A stretch of DNA of 36,128 nt, taken from positions 1 to 36,128 of the IMG/VR virus record IMGVR_UViG_3300047455_000348. The stretch is one strand, 5' to 3'. The DNA comes from a virus. The notes beneath the pieces were generated by a model, which saw only the letters and a program-made list of their open reading frames with translations, did no database searches and had not been told where the DNA came from. The translations under genes and the position numbers were made by a program. Shown piece after piece: positions 20,994 to 29,153 of the stretch; positions within the stretch are counted from its first letter, which is position 1; every line of letters starts with the position of its first letter.

Positions 20994-23660
20994 TCAGGCT
21001 TGGAATACCCAGCACTTCACGCTGGTGTTGCCCAGGCGGATCTGGCTGCGGACAGTGCGGTTGGCATCGACGTACTTGCGGGTCTTGCTGGACTTCAGGT
21101 AGCGCTTGAGCTCGCGCACCTCGGGGATGCGCAGCTTGTAGTCGGCACAGCGGCGCTCGAAGTCCTTGAGGTTGATGGCGATCAGGTCCGCGTTCTTTCC
21201 GTAGTGGTTGAGCACCGGCTCTTCGGAAAGCCCCTCGAGGTACTCGACCGCCTCCCAGAACTCGGCGACGAGCGGGTGGTCGGCGTTGATGGCTTGCTGG
21301 CGATCGCGCGCCATTTGCCACACGTGGCCACAGGCCTGGTCGATGGTCTGGGCGTCGAACAGGCCCAAGCCTTCGGGGCCGAGACAGTCCAGCAGTGCCA
21401 TCAGTTGGCCGTGGCACTTGGCGATCCGTAGCACCTTGATCTCGGGATCGTCGGTCAGTCGGTTGGCGTACTCGCGCGAGCGGGTATTGATCAGCTCGAG
21501 CAGGGCGCTTTCCCGCTTGGCCACGTCCAAGGCGAACTGGCTGACGTGCTCGAGCTCGGTCTTCTCCAGGGCCTCGGCCAGCTCCTTGGTCTGGCGGGTC
21601 TGGCCCTCGCGGGTGAAGTGCAGGTGGCAGATGCGTGTCTGAATCGCCTCGCCGGCCTGTACCGGCGCGTTCTGGCTGATGACGATGCTGCCGCGGAAGG
21701 GCGGCTCGTAGGTTTCATTGCCGCTGCTCTTGACGCCGCGGGCACGGATCGAGCGACCGTTGAAGGCGGTCTTCAGCTCGTCCCAGTCGAACTGCTTCTG
21801 CTTGGCGCCGTCGCCCTGATCCCGGTCGGATTCGATCAGCACCACCGGCAGGTTGGCGACCTGGGCGAAGTTGCGGGAGCGAGCCGGCATGGTCGCCTTG
21901 CTGGGGTCGAACCCTTCATAGTCCCGCCGGCCGACCAGCTTCCACAGGAACTCGATCAGCGTTGACTTACCGGCGCCGGCCTCGCCGACGATCTCGAGAA
22001 AGGGGAAGCTGCCCTGGGCGGCGCGGATCTGCTCGGCGAGCAGGCTGCCCAGCCAGTAGCCGGTGGCCACCACGCCCTTGGCACCGAAGGCGCCCAGCAG
22101 CTGGCGCGTCCACGCGGTGCTGTAAGCGTCCCGATCCGGGTTCAGGTGCAGGGTGACGGATTGACTCAGCGTCTTGAGGTGTTTGCGTGGACCAAGCTCG
22201 AAATAGTCCTCGCTATTGATCGACACGACTTTACCGCCGGCCACGGCAAGATCGCCGAACACATAGGCCTCGTGCTCCTTGCTGTAGCCGATGTAGTCGA
22301 TGGTCTCGACCGTCTTGATGTTGCCGATCTGGTCCTGGAGCAGGGTATCGAGCTGCTGGCTGGTACCGGTCCATACCGCGCCCGGCGCCACGCCGAGCAG
22401 GCGCTTCTTGTACTCGCTGGCACTGGCCAGCTGGCCACCGCTGAAGGTGTTCTTCACCGGCGCCCGGCCATCGGGAAACTCGACGCGGTAGTAGTACCAA
22501 CTCTCGTCGGTGACGGCGTTGGCCTGGTAGTACAGTGCCGTGGGGTAGCAGGTGCAGATACGCTTTACGCTGCCGGCTTGTTCCAGGGCCGCATCACGGA
22601 TCGCCGGGTTCAACTGCTCCTGGTCGCCGCCGTCTTCACCCTCGGCGCGTACCGCGCGGTCGAAGGCGTCGACGTCCAGCTTCCACCACCAGATCTGGCG
22701 CTTGTACTCGAACCAGCACTCGCGCCGCTCGGTGCGCTTGTAGAGGAGCAGCGCCTTGGCCATGGCCGACGGCGCCAATAGCAGGGCGCCGTGGTGGCGG
22801 TAAGTGGCATAGTGCTCGTCGGTCAGCTCGCCGCGTTGGTGCGCGTCGTTCCAGTCGTGCTTTCCATTGCCGGGGATTTGCGCGGCCTTACATTCCCAGC
22901 CCTCGGCCCGGGCGCGGCGCACATGCTTGAGCGTGTTGTTTTGGCCGGCGCGGTTACTGTCCAGTGCCCACACCAGCGTCGGGCGCGCGGTGCCCGCGGC
23001 ATGGGCGGCATCAGCCAGCCGTGCCAAGGCCACGTCGGGATAGTTGTAGCAACTCATCGCTGATACAGCGGCCTTGCCATGGTGGTAATGGGCCGTGGCA
23101 TCGAAGATGCCTTCCGTGATCCAGACCTCGCCGGCGTCCACCAGGTCGGCATCGGTCAGCGCCGGCGGCTGCCACCATTCACCTTTGTACGGGCCGACGA
23201 AGTTGGCCTTCTGCTTGCCGAAGCGCTCGGGCTTGTCGAGCAGGCGCTCCCAATACGCGCCGCCGGGCAGGGCGAAGCGCACCGTGGCGGAGCCGCCGAT
23301 GCCCGGCTTCCAGTAGCTCTCCTGGGTGTACCAGCCCCGGATGCGCTCGAGATCGAAGCCGCGGCCATCGCGCAGGTAGCCATCGGCGACTGGCGAGCCA
23401 CTCTCAGCGCGTTGTTCGGGCACGTCATAGCGTTCCGTCCAACTATCGAATAGCTCCGGGAAGAGCGCTTTGACGTGGTGCTGAGCGCCGCAGTTGTTCT
23501 CCCGCCCACACTTGAGCATCCACGGCGACTCGGCGTTGATGAACGCCTCCCGCTTGCCGCAGTCGGGGCACTGCACCTTTTGCAGGTACGGGCCCCGTTC
23601 CTCGGCCTGATAGTCGCGCGTCAAGCGCGCAAGAATGTCCTGGCGTAGCGATGGATTCAC
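20994..23660 (-). CDS. Replicative primase-helicase (zinc ribbon, Toprim, AAA-type ATPase)
   Basis: 888 residues from GTG 23660, chosen because AAAGGAGG lies 6-7 nt before it. An ATG at 23681 has no ribosome site. Residues 31-57 form a primase-type zinc ribbon (CPDCGKREAF, CGRENNCG). The Toprim-like part has E183 (VWITEGIFDATA) and D234 (LVWALDSNRAG). The C-terminal half has a Walker A at about 559-567 (GEAGAGKST) and a hydrophobic strand ending in ESD at VVLIESDRD. It should prime and unwind DNA for theta-type replication. It stands in place of the rolling-circle gpA of P2. It is the largest gene of the early operon. Confidence 0.93.
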   Translation of the reverse strand: MNPSLRQDILARLTRDYQAEERGPYLQKVQCPDCGKREAFINAESPWMLKCGRENNCGAQHHVKALFPELFDSWTERYDVPEQRAESGSPVADGYLRDGRGFDLERIRGWYTQESYWKPGIGGSATVRFALPGGAYWERLLDKPERFGKQKANFVGPYKGEWWQPPALTDADLVDAGEVWITEGIFDATAHYHHGKAAVSAMSCYNYPDVALARLADAAHAAGTARPTLVWALDSNRAGQNNTLKHVRRARAEGWECKAAQIPGNGKHDWNDAHQRGELTDEHYATYRHHGALLLAPSAMAKALLLYKRTERRECWFEYKRQIWWWKLDVDAFDRAVRAEGEDGGDQEQLNPAIRDAALEQAGSVKRICTCYPTALYYQANAVTDESWYYYRVEFPDGRAPVKNTFSGGQLASASEYKKRLLGVAPGAVWTGTSQQLDTLLQDQIGNIKTVETIDYIGYSKEHEAYVFGDLAVAGGKVVSINSEDYFELGPRKHLKTLSQSVTLHLNPDRDAYSTAWTRQLLGAFGAKGVVATGYWLGSLLAEQIRAAQGSFPFLEIVGEAGAGKSTLIEFLWKLVGRRDYEGFDPSKATMPARSRNFAQVANLPVVLIESDRDQGDGAKQKQFDWDELKTAFNGRSIRARGVKSSGNETYEPPFRGSIVISQNAPVQAGEAIQTRICHLHFTREGQTRQTKELAEALEKTELEHVSQFALDVAKRESALLELINTRSREYANRLTDDPEIKVLRIAKCHGQLMALLDCLGPEGLGLFDAQTIDQACGHVWQMARDRQQAINADHPLVAEFWEAVEYLEGLSEEPVLNHYGKNADLIAINLKDFERRCADYKLRIPEVRELKRYLKSSKTRKYVDANRTVRSQIRLGNTSVKCWVFQA

Positions 23661-23718
23661 GCTGGGCCTCCTTTTGCTCATGAATAGAGAACGCGGTGAA
23701 GGGCGGTGGCTGCCCGCT

Positions 23719-24114
23719 TCAGTACTCGAGGACGACGGGGCGCCGGCGCTCGCGATCGACCACCACGGCACGCTCTTCCTGACGGGCCTGGGTCAGCACG
23801 TGCATCAAGTCGGTCACGGTGAATACAACCGGACGTCCGCCCTCGGTGCGCAGCACCACCACGTGGGGCGTACACGCGTCGATATCGATACGGGCGACCT
23901 GGTTGGTGGACTCCAGGTCGGCATAGGCTTGTATGGTCACCAGTTCAGCGTTTGCCTCAGTCATGTCGTGATCGACGATGAGGTGCTCGATGCAATTCGC
24001 CAGAGCGTTGACGCGGTTCTCCCAGCGATCCCGGAGTAGGCGGCCGGCAGCGATGTTGTGCGCGTCTTTTTGCGGGGCGAGGGTGGTCACGTTGTTGGCT
24101 GTGCTTTTCATCAT
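23719..24114 (-). CDS. Early protein of unknown function
   Basis: 131 residues from ATG 24114 (GGAG at 6 nt; a second ATG follows at once). The start MMKSTANNVTTLAPQKDAHN leads into a helix (LLRDRWENRVNALANCIEHL), then a beta-rich part with VVVLRTEGGRPVVFTVTDLM. No motif allows a function to be named. It lies between ogr and the primase-helicase. Confidence 0.75.
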   Translation of the reverse strand: MMKSTANNVTTLAPQKDAHNIAAGRLLRDRWENRVNALANCIEHLIVDHDMTEANAELVTIQAYADLESTNQVARIDIDACTPHVVVLRTEGGRPVVFTVTDLMHVLTQARQEERAVVVDRERRRPVVLEY

Positions 24115-24128
24115 GCTGTTCTCCGGTA

Positions 24129-24392
24129 TCAGCCGTTGGCGGCGTGGGCTTGTTTGGTGATCAGGTCCCGTAGGCGTGGCACTAACGGCAAGGCCACGGT
24201 CGGGTTGGGGATATCGCTGGGCGCGATGGTGTGCGTGATCTCGATCGACGCTTTTCCGCGCCAGCCGCAATCCTCGTTGCGGCACTCGAAGACCGCCTCG
24301 CGGTACACCGGCGTGAGCCCCTGGCTCTTGCGAACGCGCAGGTTCACGCCGCAATGCGGGCACGGGATGCGGTGGCGGTTCTGTACGGTCAT
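24129..24392 (-). CDS. ogr: Ogr/Delta-like zinc-finger activator of late genes
   Basis: 87 residues from ATG 24392 (GGAGG at 8 nt). Four cysteines, C11 and C14 (CPHCG) and C37 and C42 (CRNEDCGWRG), match the C-x2-C...C-x4-C zinc site of Ogr/Delta. In P2 this protein contacts the RNA polymerase alpha subunit and binds a dyad upstream of each late promoter. Here three matching dyads precede P/O, V and FI. It sits inside the early operon rather than behind D as in P2, so it should be expressed early and switch on the late genes. Confidence 0.9.
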   Translation of the reverse strand: MTVQNRHRIPCPHCGVNLRVRKSQGLTPVYREAVFECRNEDCGWRGKASIEITHTIAPSDIPNPTVALPLVPRLRDLITKQAHAANG

Positions 24393-24577
24393 CAATGTTT
24401 CCTCCCTGCGGGGTAAAGGGCGCGGCCACGTCCTGTCAGCTCTTGCGCGCCGCGACGGATTCGCCGGCGCAGCAGCCATTCCGCGGCCTGCTCGCGACTT
24501 TCCAGCCCTTGTTGATCACGGATGGCGTCGAGCACGTCTTGTAGCTGTGGGTCGAGCTCCATCGCTTTTTCCGGCAT
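24392..24577 (-). CDS. Small early protein coupled to ogr
   Basis: 61 residues from ATG 24577 (GAGG at 7 nt). The core LQDVLDAIRDQQGLESREQA followed by AEWLLRRRIRRGAQ looks like a short ribbon-helix-helix-like or helical regulator. The tail is basic (LTGRGRALYPAGRKH). Its stop overlaps the ogr ATG by one base (TGATG), so the two are translationally coupled. Confidence 0.8.
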   Translation of the reverse strand: MPEKAMELDPQLQDVLDAIRDQQGLESREQAAEWLLRRRIRRGAQELTGRGRALYPAGRKH

Positions 24578-24614
24578 GAAGCACCTCGAATGCACGGTGG
24601 ATGTGGTGCTGGGC

Positions 24615-24818
24615 TCAGCTCGCGCAGGCGGCGATAGTGTCGGCAAGCACGGCGAGGTCGACGCCGAGCACCTCGCGCGCCTCCTTCATCATCATCTGGC
24701 GCATGACCTCGGCCTTGGGCACGCCCAGGTAGTTGGCCAGCGCGGTGATGACGTCGGCTTCGTACTGGTCCAGATAGACGGTGGCCTTGGTGCGAACGCG
24801 TTTCGGGTCCTGGTACAT
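24615..24818 (-). CDS. Ribbon-helix-helix-like early regulator
   Basis: 67 residues. MYQDPKRVRTKATVYLDQYE followed by LANYLGVPKAEVMRQMMMKE has the layout of a CopG/Arc-type strand-helix-helix. Small proteins beginning MYQDPKR are common in P2-like phages as I recall. AGGA lies 8-9 nt before the ATG. Its DNA target is unknown. Confidence 0.82.
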   Translation of the reverse strand: MYQDPKRVRTKATVYLDQYEADVITALANYLGVPKAEVMRQMMMKEAREVLGVDLAVLADTIAACAS

Positions 24819-24858
24819 GGCGGAGTTCCTTATGCGGCAATGCAGGACGATGGAGAGA

Positions 24859-25074
24859 TCAAGATCGAGCGGCCTGCTCGGTTTCGGCGTCGTACTGCTC
24901 GATGCCCTTGATCATCAGCAGGCGAGACGTCGCGGAAAGCGAGCGCATTTCCAACTCGGCAATGCTCTCCAGGCGCTGCCGCTCGGTTTCTGTCAGGTGG
25001 GTCATCACCGGGCGATTACAGCCTTTGGGCGCGCGACTCACGGTGGGCGACATGATGGTGTCGGGATGGCTCAT
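24859..25074 (-). CDS. Small ribbon-helix-helix-like early protein
   Basis: 71 residues. After a polar N-terminus comes TETERQRLESIAELEMRSLS then ATSRLLMIKGIEQYDAE, resembling the helix pair of ribbon-helix-helix proteins. GAGGAA lies about 10 nt before ATG 25074; internal ATGs (e.g. at the MTHLTETE position) could also be used. Its role is unknown. Confidence 0.7.
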   Translation of the reverse strand: MSHPDTIMSPTVSRAPKGCNRPVMTHLTETERQRLESIAELEMRSLSATSRLLMIKGIEQYDAETEQAARS

Positions 25075-25117
25075 AGGTTAGGCTTCCTCAATGGAGTGAA
25101 AGACAAGGAGCGCCGGT

Positions 25118-25399
25118 ATGCCGGCAGGGAAAAAGGTGCTGAGTCCGTTGTTTCCAAGGCTCGAGACCATGGATGCTTCGGGGTTCAGCGATACGCTCTA
25201 CGCGGCAGCCGCCAACATCGAGGAAAGCTTGCTGATGGCAGGCGCGACTCCGGGCGAGGACTACACCCGGCTCGACCTGTTGCGGCTCGCCGAGCCCTAT
25301 GTAGTGGAGCTGCATCGCCAGTCCGAGAAAGGGCTGCGTGTGTTGTACCCGGCGGAAACGGTTTGGGACGAGCATGGTCAGGCACCTCACCGTTCGTAG
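25118..25399 (+). CDS. Small gene on the opposite strand within the early block
   Basis: 93 residues. It has a good ribosome site, AAGGAG at 7 nt. The sequence FPRLETMDASGFSDTLYAAA, EESLLMAGATPGEDYTRLDL and LRLAEPYVVELHRQSEKGLR looks protein-like and helical, while the opposing frame looks like noise. It runs against the early operon and overlaps the end of the first early gene by 13 nt. No promoter is obvious. I do not recognise the family. Confidence 0.62.
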   Translation: MPAGKKVLSPLFPRLETMDASGFSDTLYAAAANIEESLLMAGATPGEDYTRLDLLRLAEPYVVELHRQSEKGLRVLYPAETVWDEHGQAPHRS

Positions 25400-25740
25400 A
25401 GCGCTGCGTACTTACGCTGGATGAAGTGTTCTTCCAGGTGGCCACGCAGGGTGGTGAGCGCGTCTTCGATGGCGTCATCGTCCCGGCGGGCGGACACCAT
25501 GTCGCCGGCCAGTTTGGCGCAGGCCTCGGCCAGCGTGCGTTCCTCGAGCGCCTCAAGCTCGGCCAGGGGATTGCTGCCGCCGAATTCCGGCGAGATGTAG
25601 CGCAGCAGCGCCATGCGCATGCCGGACGAACACTTGGCGAGTTCGACGTGCAGGCCGCGGACGTACACCTCGGCTGGCGCGTTTTCGTGCAGCTCGCGGG
25701 TAGCGCGGGCCGCAGGAGTGATCATTTCGGGGTCGGCCAT
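25387..25740 (-). CDS. First early gene, function unknown (possible cox-position gene)
   Basis: 117 residues from ATG 25740 (GGGAG at 8 nt). It is mostly helical: ITPAARATRELHENAPAE, AKCSSGMRMALLRYISPE, then EALEERTLAEACAKLAGDMV and a basic end. No helix-turn-helix is visible, so calling it Cox or Apl would rest on position only. It is transcribed away from the repressor gene from a shared 71-bp operator region. Confidence 0.78.
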   Translation of the reverse strand: MADPEMITPAARATRELHENAPAEVYVRGLHVELAKCSSGMRMALLRYISPEFGGSNPLAELEALEERTLAEACAKLAGDMVSARRDDDAIEDALTTLRGHLEEHFIQRKYAALYER

Positions 25741-25765
25741 GGCAGTGGCTCCCTTGTGATGTGAA

Positions 25766-25811
25766 AACCAGTGAAAGACTGCAAATCAATACTGGTTCAT
25801 GAATGTGAACC
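25766..25811. promoter_or_regulatory. Lysis-lysogeny operator region
   Basis: The 71 bp between the early operon and the repressor hold two dyads. GGTTCA-N6-TGAACC (25794-25811) ends right before the repressor ATG. AACCAGT (25766-25772) pairs with ACTGGTT (25791-25797). They are likely sites for the repressor and perhaps an early regulator. The -35 and -10 elements are not clear. Confidence 0.68.
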
Positions 25812-26495
25812 ATGTCAAGTATATATGGTGCTGATTTGAGAACCGTTGGCGAGCGTATCAAAGGGGAGAGGGAGCGGTTAGGCCTTAGTCAGACCGCGTT
25901 TGCGAACCTTGCGGGTGTCGGGAAGACGACCCAGATCAACTATGAAAAGGGCACTCGTAACCCCGACACGGAATACCTCGCGGCCCTCGATAGCGCGGGT
26001 GTCGACGTGTATTACGTGCTGACTGGGCGTAAGAGCAGAGGTGGTTCCTCCGACGTGCAGGCACCAGTTGAAGAACCCCTGGATGGCTATTCACCTGTGC
26101 CGATGTACGACATCGAGGCCGCTGCCGGCGCAGGGCGCCTCATCGAGCACGAGAACATCGAAAGCACCCTCTATTTCCAGACCCAGGCTCTATCCGCTGA
26201 GGGGCTCGATCCCACGCACCTGATCGGCGCTAAGGTTCGCGGCGACTCCATGGGCAGTACGCTCCAGGACGGCGATCGGGTGATCGTCGACTGCAGCCAG
26301 CGCACGCCGGACGGCGTGTTCTTGCTTCGCGTGGGGGAGGAGTACCGCATCAAGCGCGTGCAACGTGTCGCGGGTGGAGCCTGGCTGCTGATCAGCGACA
26401 ACCACGCTTACGAGAAAGAGATGATCAAGCCCGACGAGATGCAGGACGTGGAGATCCTGGGACGGTGCCGGGTCAGGATTGGGCGGATTGTTTGA
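25812..26495 (+). CDS. CI-like repressor (HTH-S24)
   Basis: 227 residues. The N-terminal XRE helix-turn-helix spans about 12-55 (LSQTAFANLAGVGKTTQINY). A linker follows, then an S24/LexA-type C-terminal domain with Ser 146 (GDSMGSTLQDGD) and Lys 181 (YRIKRV). An Ala-Gly pair in EAAAGAGR (about 102-109) is at the usual self-cleavage position. It should maintain lysogeny by binding the adjoining dyads and be inactivated through RecA after DNA damage. P2 itself has a short, non-SOS repressor, so this is a clear difference. Confidence 0.95.
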   Translation: MSSIYGADLRTVGERIKGERERLGLSQTAFANLAGVGKTTQINYEKGTRNPDTEYLAALDSAGVDVYYVLTGRKSRGGSSDVQAPVEEPLDGYSPVPMYDIEAAAGAGRLIEHENIESTLYFQTQALSAEGLDPTHLIGAKVRGDSMGSTLQDGDRVIVDCSQRTPDGVFLLRVGEEYRIKRVQRVAGGAWLLISDNHAYEKEMIKPDEMQDVEILGRCRVRIGRIV

Positions 26496-26571
26496 GATAA
26501 CATATTACGCAGGGAGGCATCATTGCTATGTCAATCACTTATTATAACAAACCATGTCCGGAGGCATTGAT

Positions 26572-27102
26572 ATGTCTTCGTTAAGTAAGCTTTTTTCACG
26601 GATTCAAAGAGATCCTAGAAGATGGTTCAGAGGCGTAGTTGGCTCTGCTTTTGCTGAGTTTTCTATTACGACGTTATATGCTTTGTCATCTATCTTGATC
26701 GGCATTTTGCTGATTGGCATCCAAGCTTCTAATAGCTGGTATGACGCACTGTCTGTCAATGCTAGGCAGGGAGAGCTTATGATTGCTTCTTTGGCAATGA
26801 TGGGGCCTCTAGCATATTCTGTCGTAGCAGAGCCGCCGATCAAGTTTCGCCCATTTTTCCAGCTGATAGTTCTTTTCTACACCTTGATTGGTGTGTCGAT
26901 ATATGTTGCTAATAAAATGGGGTCTGCTATAGATGGCAGTATGATGATATATGTTTCGGCAGGAGCCCTTGTCATAGCGTTGGTGTTGAATCTTATTACT
27001 ACGATCAGTAATCATCATACTAAGGGGCCTGCTGACACTATGCGTGATTCTACGCTTGATAAAGCAAGGAAGTACGCTGAGCATGCCGCAGGGAGAGATT
27101 AA
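26572..27102 (+). CDS. Four-helix membrane protein of the DGQHR cargo module
   Basis: 176 residues from ATG 26572 (GGAGG at 7 nt; an ATG at 26554 lacks a ribosome site). An amphipathic, basic N-terminus (LFSRIQRDPRRWFRG) is followed by four hydrophobic segments at about 33-51, 69-88, 95-114 and 122-144, then a polar tail ending KYAEHAAGRD. No family is recognised. The gene is much AT-richer than the phage backbone and ends 2 nt before the DGQHR gene, so the two form one unit. TATAAC at 26543-26548 is a possible -10. Confidence 0.82.
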   Translation: MSSLSKLFSRIQRDPRRWFRGVVGSAFAEFSITTLYALSSILIGILLIGIQASNSWYDALSVNARQGELMIASLAMMGPLAYSVVAEPPIKFRPFFQLIVLFYTLIGVSIYVANKMGSAIDGSMMIYVSAGALVIALVLNLITTISNHHTKGPADTMRDSTLDKARKYAEHAAGRD

Positions 27103-27104
27103 TA

Positions 27105-28280
27105 ATGACTGCTCAGGCTGAAATGTTTCATCGCTACAGCGATAAGGATATTTTCGATATATCATGTGTTCCTGTTAAGCAGCCTATTGGCATGTTTTTT
27201 ATGGGAGCTATCGATTACCGGGATCTGATTGATATCACTCACACAGATGTGAGAAGGATTGATGGGGAAAGAGGGTTCGAAACTTATCTAGGTATTCAGC
27301 GACCATTAAGCAAAAAGCGCGTTGATGAAATAGCTGAGTACGTAAATAGCTTTGACGCTTGCTTTCCTACAGCAGTGATTCTTTCAGTGGATGGGAAGTG
27401 TGCTGAGTATGATGACAAGACTGGAACCCTTAGCTTGTCACCTTATGTAAGTGAGACCAATGAAGAGGACGATGAGGATATACCTCTTCAAAAAATTGCG
27501 AAAGTTATTGATGGGCAGCACAGAATAGAGGGGCTGAAGGGTTATAATGGGAAAGAAGATTTTCAGGTTAATGTTTCAATATTTGTAGATATTGACGTGG
27601 CTTCTGAGGCTTATATTTTCTCCACTGTCAATATTGCTCAGACAAAGATAAATAAAAGTCTTCTTTACGACCTTTATGATCTGGCTGAATCAAGGAGTCC
27701 TCAGAAGCTTTGTCACGATATTGCAGTTTCTCTTAATGAGACTAAGGGGAGTCCGCTTTATAAAAGAATAAAGAGGCTTGGTGTAGCAAGTCCTCATACT
27801 TTGCCTGGTGCTATCACTCAGGCTGCGTTTGTTCAGTCTTTGATGAAATATTTGAGCAGGAAGCCTCAGAAGGATAGAGATCTTTATATCAGGAATAAAA
27901 AGATACCTAGAGTTGAGCCAAAAGATCAAAATAAGCTCATTTTTAGAGATTTTATGATAGATGAGCGAGACTTTGAGCTTACAGATATACTCTGGTACTA
28001 CTTTTCTGCCGTTTCAAAGCGGTGGCCGACAGCTTGGGATGCTGAAGACAGGGGTGTAATGCTTCGTCGTACTAATGGCTTCATGGCATTAATGAGGTTT
28101 CTTAAACATTGCTACTTATATATTGGAAAGGAGATTCCTAAAGAGGGTGATTTTAAAGATATATTTGATGCAATGGATTTGGAAGATGATCATTTCACAA
28201 CTGATAATTATAAGCCTGGCTCCAGTGGTGAGGCGGCTCTTTACAGGACCTTGAAAGAGCATGCGCCTTTCGAGATCTAA
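27105..28280 (+). CDS. DGQHR-domain protein (DndB-like superfamily)
   Basis: 391 residues. The hallmark VIDGQHRIEGL is at about 135-145. It is preceded by GIQRPLSKKRVDEIAEYVNS and FPTAVILSVDG, the usual order in DGQHR proteins. The superfamily, which includes DndB of DNA phosphorothioation systems, has a ParB/Srx-like nucleotide-binding fold and recurs in defence islands. The middle (FSTVNIAQTKINKSLLYDLY) is also typical. No dnd modification genes accompany it. It is AT-rich, follows the membrane protein at 2 nt and converges on a methyltransferase with a 4-nt overlap of ends. Confidence 0.88.
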   Translation: MTAQAEMFHRYSDKDIFDISCVPVKQPIGMFFMGAIDYRDLIDITHTDVRRIDGERGFETYLGIQRPLSKKRVDEIAEYVNSFDACFPTAVILSVDGKCAEYDDKTGTLSLSPYVSETNEEDDEDIPLQKIAKVIDGQHRIEGLKGYNGKEDFQVNVSIFVDIDVASEAYIFSTVNIAQTKINKSLLYDLYDLAESRSPQKLCHDIAVSLNETKGSPLYKRIKRLGVASPHTLPGAITQAAFVQSLMKYLSRKPQKDRDLYIRNKKIPRVEPKDQNKLIFRDFMIDERDFELTDILWYYFSAVSKRWPTAWDAEDRGVMLRRTNGFMALMRFLKHCYLYIGKEIPKEGDFKDIFDAMDLEDDHFTTDNYKPGSSGEAALYRTLKEHAPFEI

Positions 28281-29089
28281 TTCCAGCATTTGATGGCGAG
28301 TTCTGAGTATTTTCCTCTGAACTCGCTTTTTCCCGACAGCACGCTGCTTCTTGATAGCGTGCTGTGCTGCACATAGTCTTGGTAAAGATCTATTATTGAT
28401 TCGTGGTTTGCGTTGGTGAGCAATACCTTTGCTCCCCTTTCTGTTGCACGATCAATGGCATGCTTTAGTCTGACCTGATCTTCCCACGAGAATAGCTTCT
28501 CGTTGTATTTCACGAAACCGTTGTAGTTATGCCTTACCGTGTAGGGAGGATCGACAAAAACAAAATCGTTTTCCTGCGCCGCATTAACAATTTCTTCAAA
28601 GTCGGAGCGCGTGATCACAGAGCGACGGAGCAGCTTAGCGGTTTCTCTGAAGTTGTCCGTATCAAGCACCACGTTGCTCTTGGTTCCTTTTGGAACGTTG
28701 AACTTTCCCGAAAGGTTGACGCGATAAAGCCCGTTCCAGCAGGTTCTGTTCAAGTAGATCATGCGTGCTGCGATCTCTTCCTGCTTGGTCGGCGTCTGGT
28801 CGCGCATGAAGTAGTAAAACTCTTCGGAGTGCTGCTCGTGGTAGCTTTTGAGCAGATTCTCGACCATGCGATTCCGATTTCTCAGGGCACGATATGTCGT
28901 GATGAGCTCCTGGTTCGCATCGGATAGCAAGGCCTGCTGAGGCTGCAAATGGAAAAACACCGAGCCGCTTCCGAGAAAGGGCTCAATGTAGGTGTTGAAC
29001 TCAGTGGGGAAGATCTCAGGATGATCGCGGACCAACCACCTTTTACCCCCGGCCCACTTCAGAAAGGGCAGTACGATCTGCTCTGACAT
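28277..29089 (-). CDS. dam: Dam-like adenine-N6 DNA methyltransferase
   Basis: 270 residues, the usual Dam length. It has the N-terminal PFLKWAGGKRWLV, motif I EPFLGSGSVFF (about 36-46), NRTCWNGLYRVN (about 114-125), the segment by which Dam-type enzymes are recognised, and the catalytic DPPY at 180-183. GATC is therefore the probable target (inference). AGGA lies 7-8 nt before ATG 29089. It lies 64 nt downstream of umuC on the same strand, possibly in the same SOS transcript. It is distinct from the methyltransferase at 16580. Confidence 0.9.
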   Translation of the reverse strand: MSEQIVLPFLKWAGGKRWLVRDHPEIFPTEFNTYIEPFLGSGSVFFHLQPQQALLSDANQELITTYRALRNRNRMVENLLKSYHEQHSEEFYYFMRDQTPTKQEEIAARMIYLNRTCWNGLYRVNLSGKFNVPKGTKSNVVLDTDNFRETAKLLRRSVITRSDFEEIVNAAQENDFVFVDPPYTVRHNYNGFVKYNEKLFSWEDQVRLKHAIDRATERGAKVLLTNANHESIIDLYQDYVQHSTLSRSSVLSGKSEFRGKYSELAIKCWN

Positions 29090-29153
29090 CTCATCATCCT
29101 GACACGAAAATCTGGTCGCTATGATACGTGGACCGTGGATCCGGCGCCATGGC

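Noticed and set aside
25387-25740. Naming the first early gene cox or apl
   Set aside because: Only its position supports this. No helix-turn-helix or excisionase-like pattern is visible.
24781-25764. A 327-residue + strand open frame across several early genes
   Set aside because: It spans several convincing small genes with their own ribosome sites. Its translation is low-complexity and unlike a protein family.
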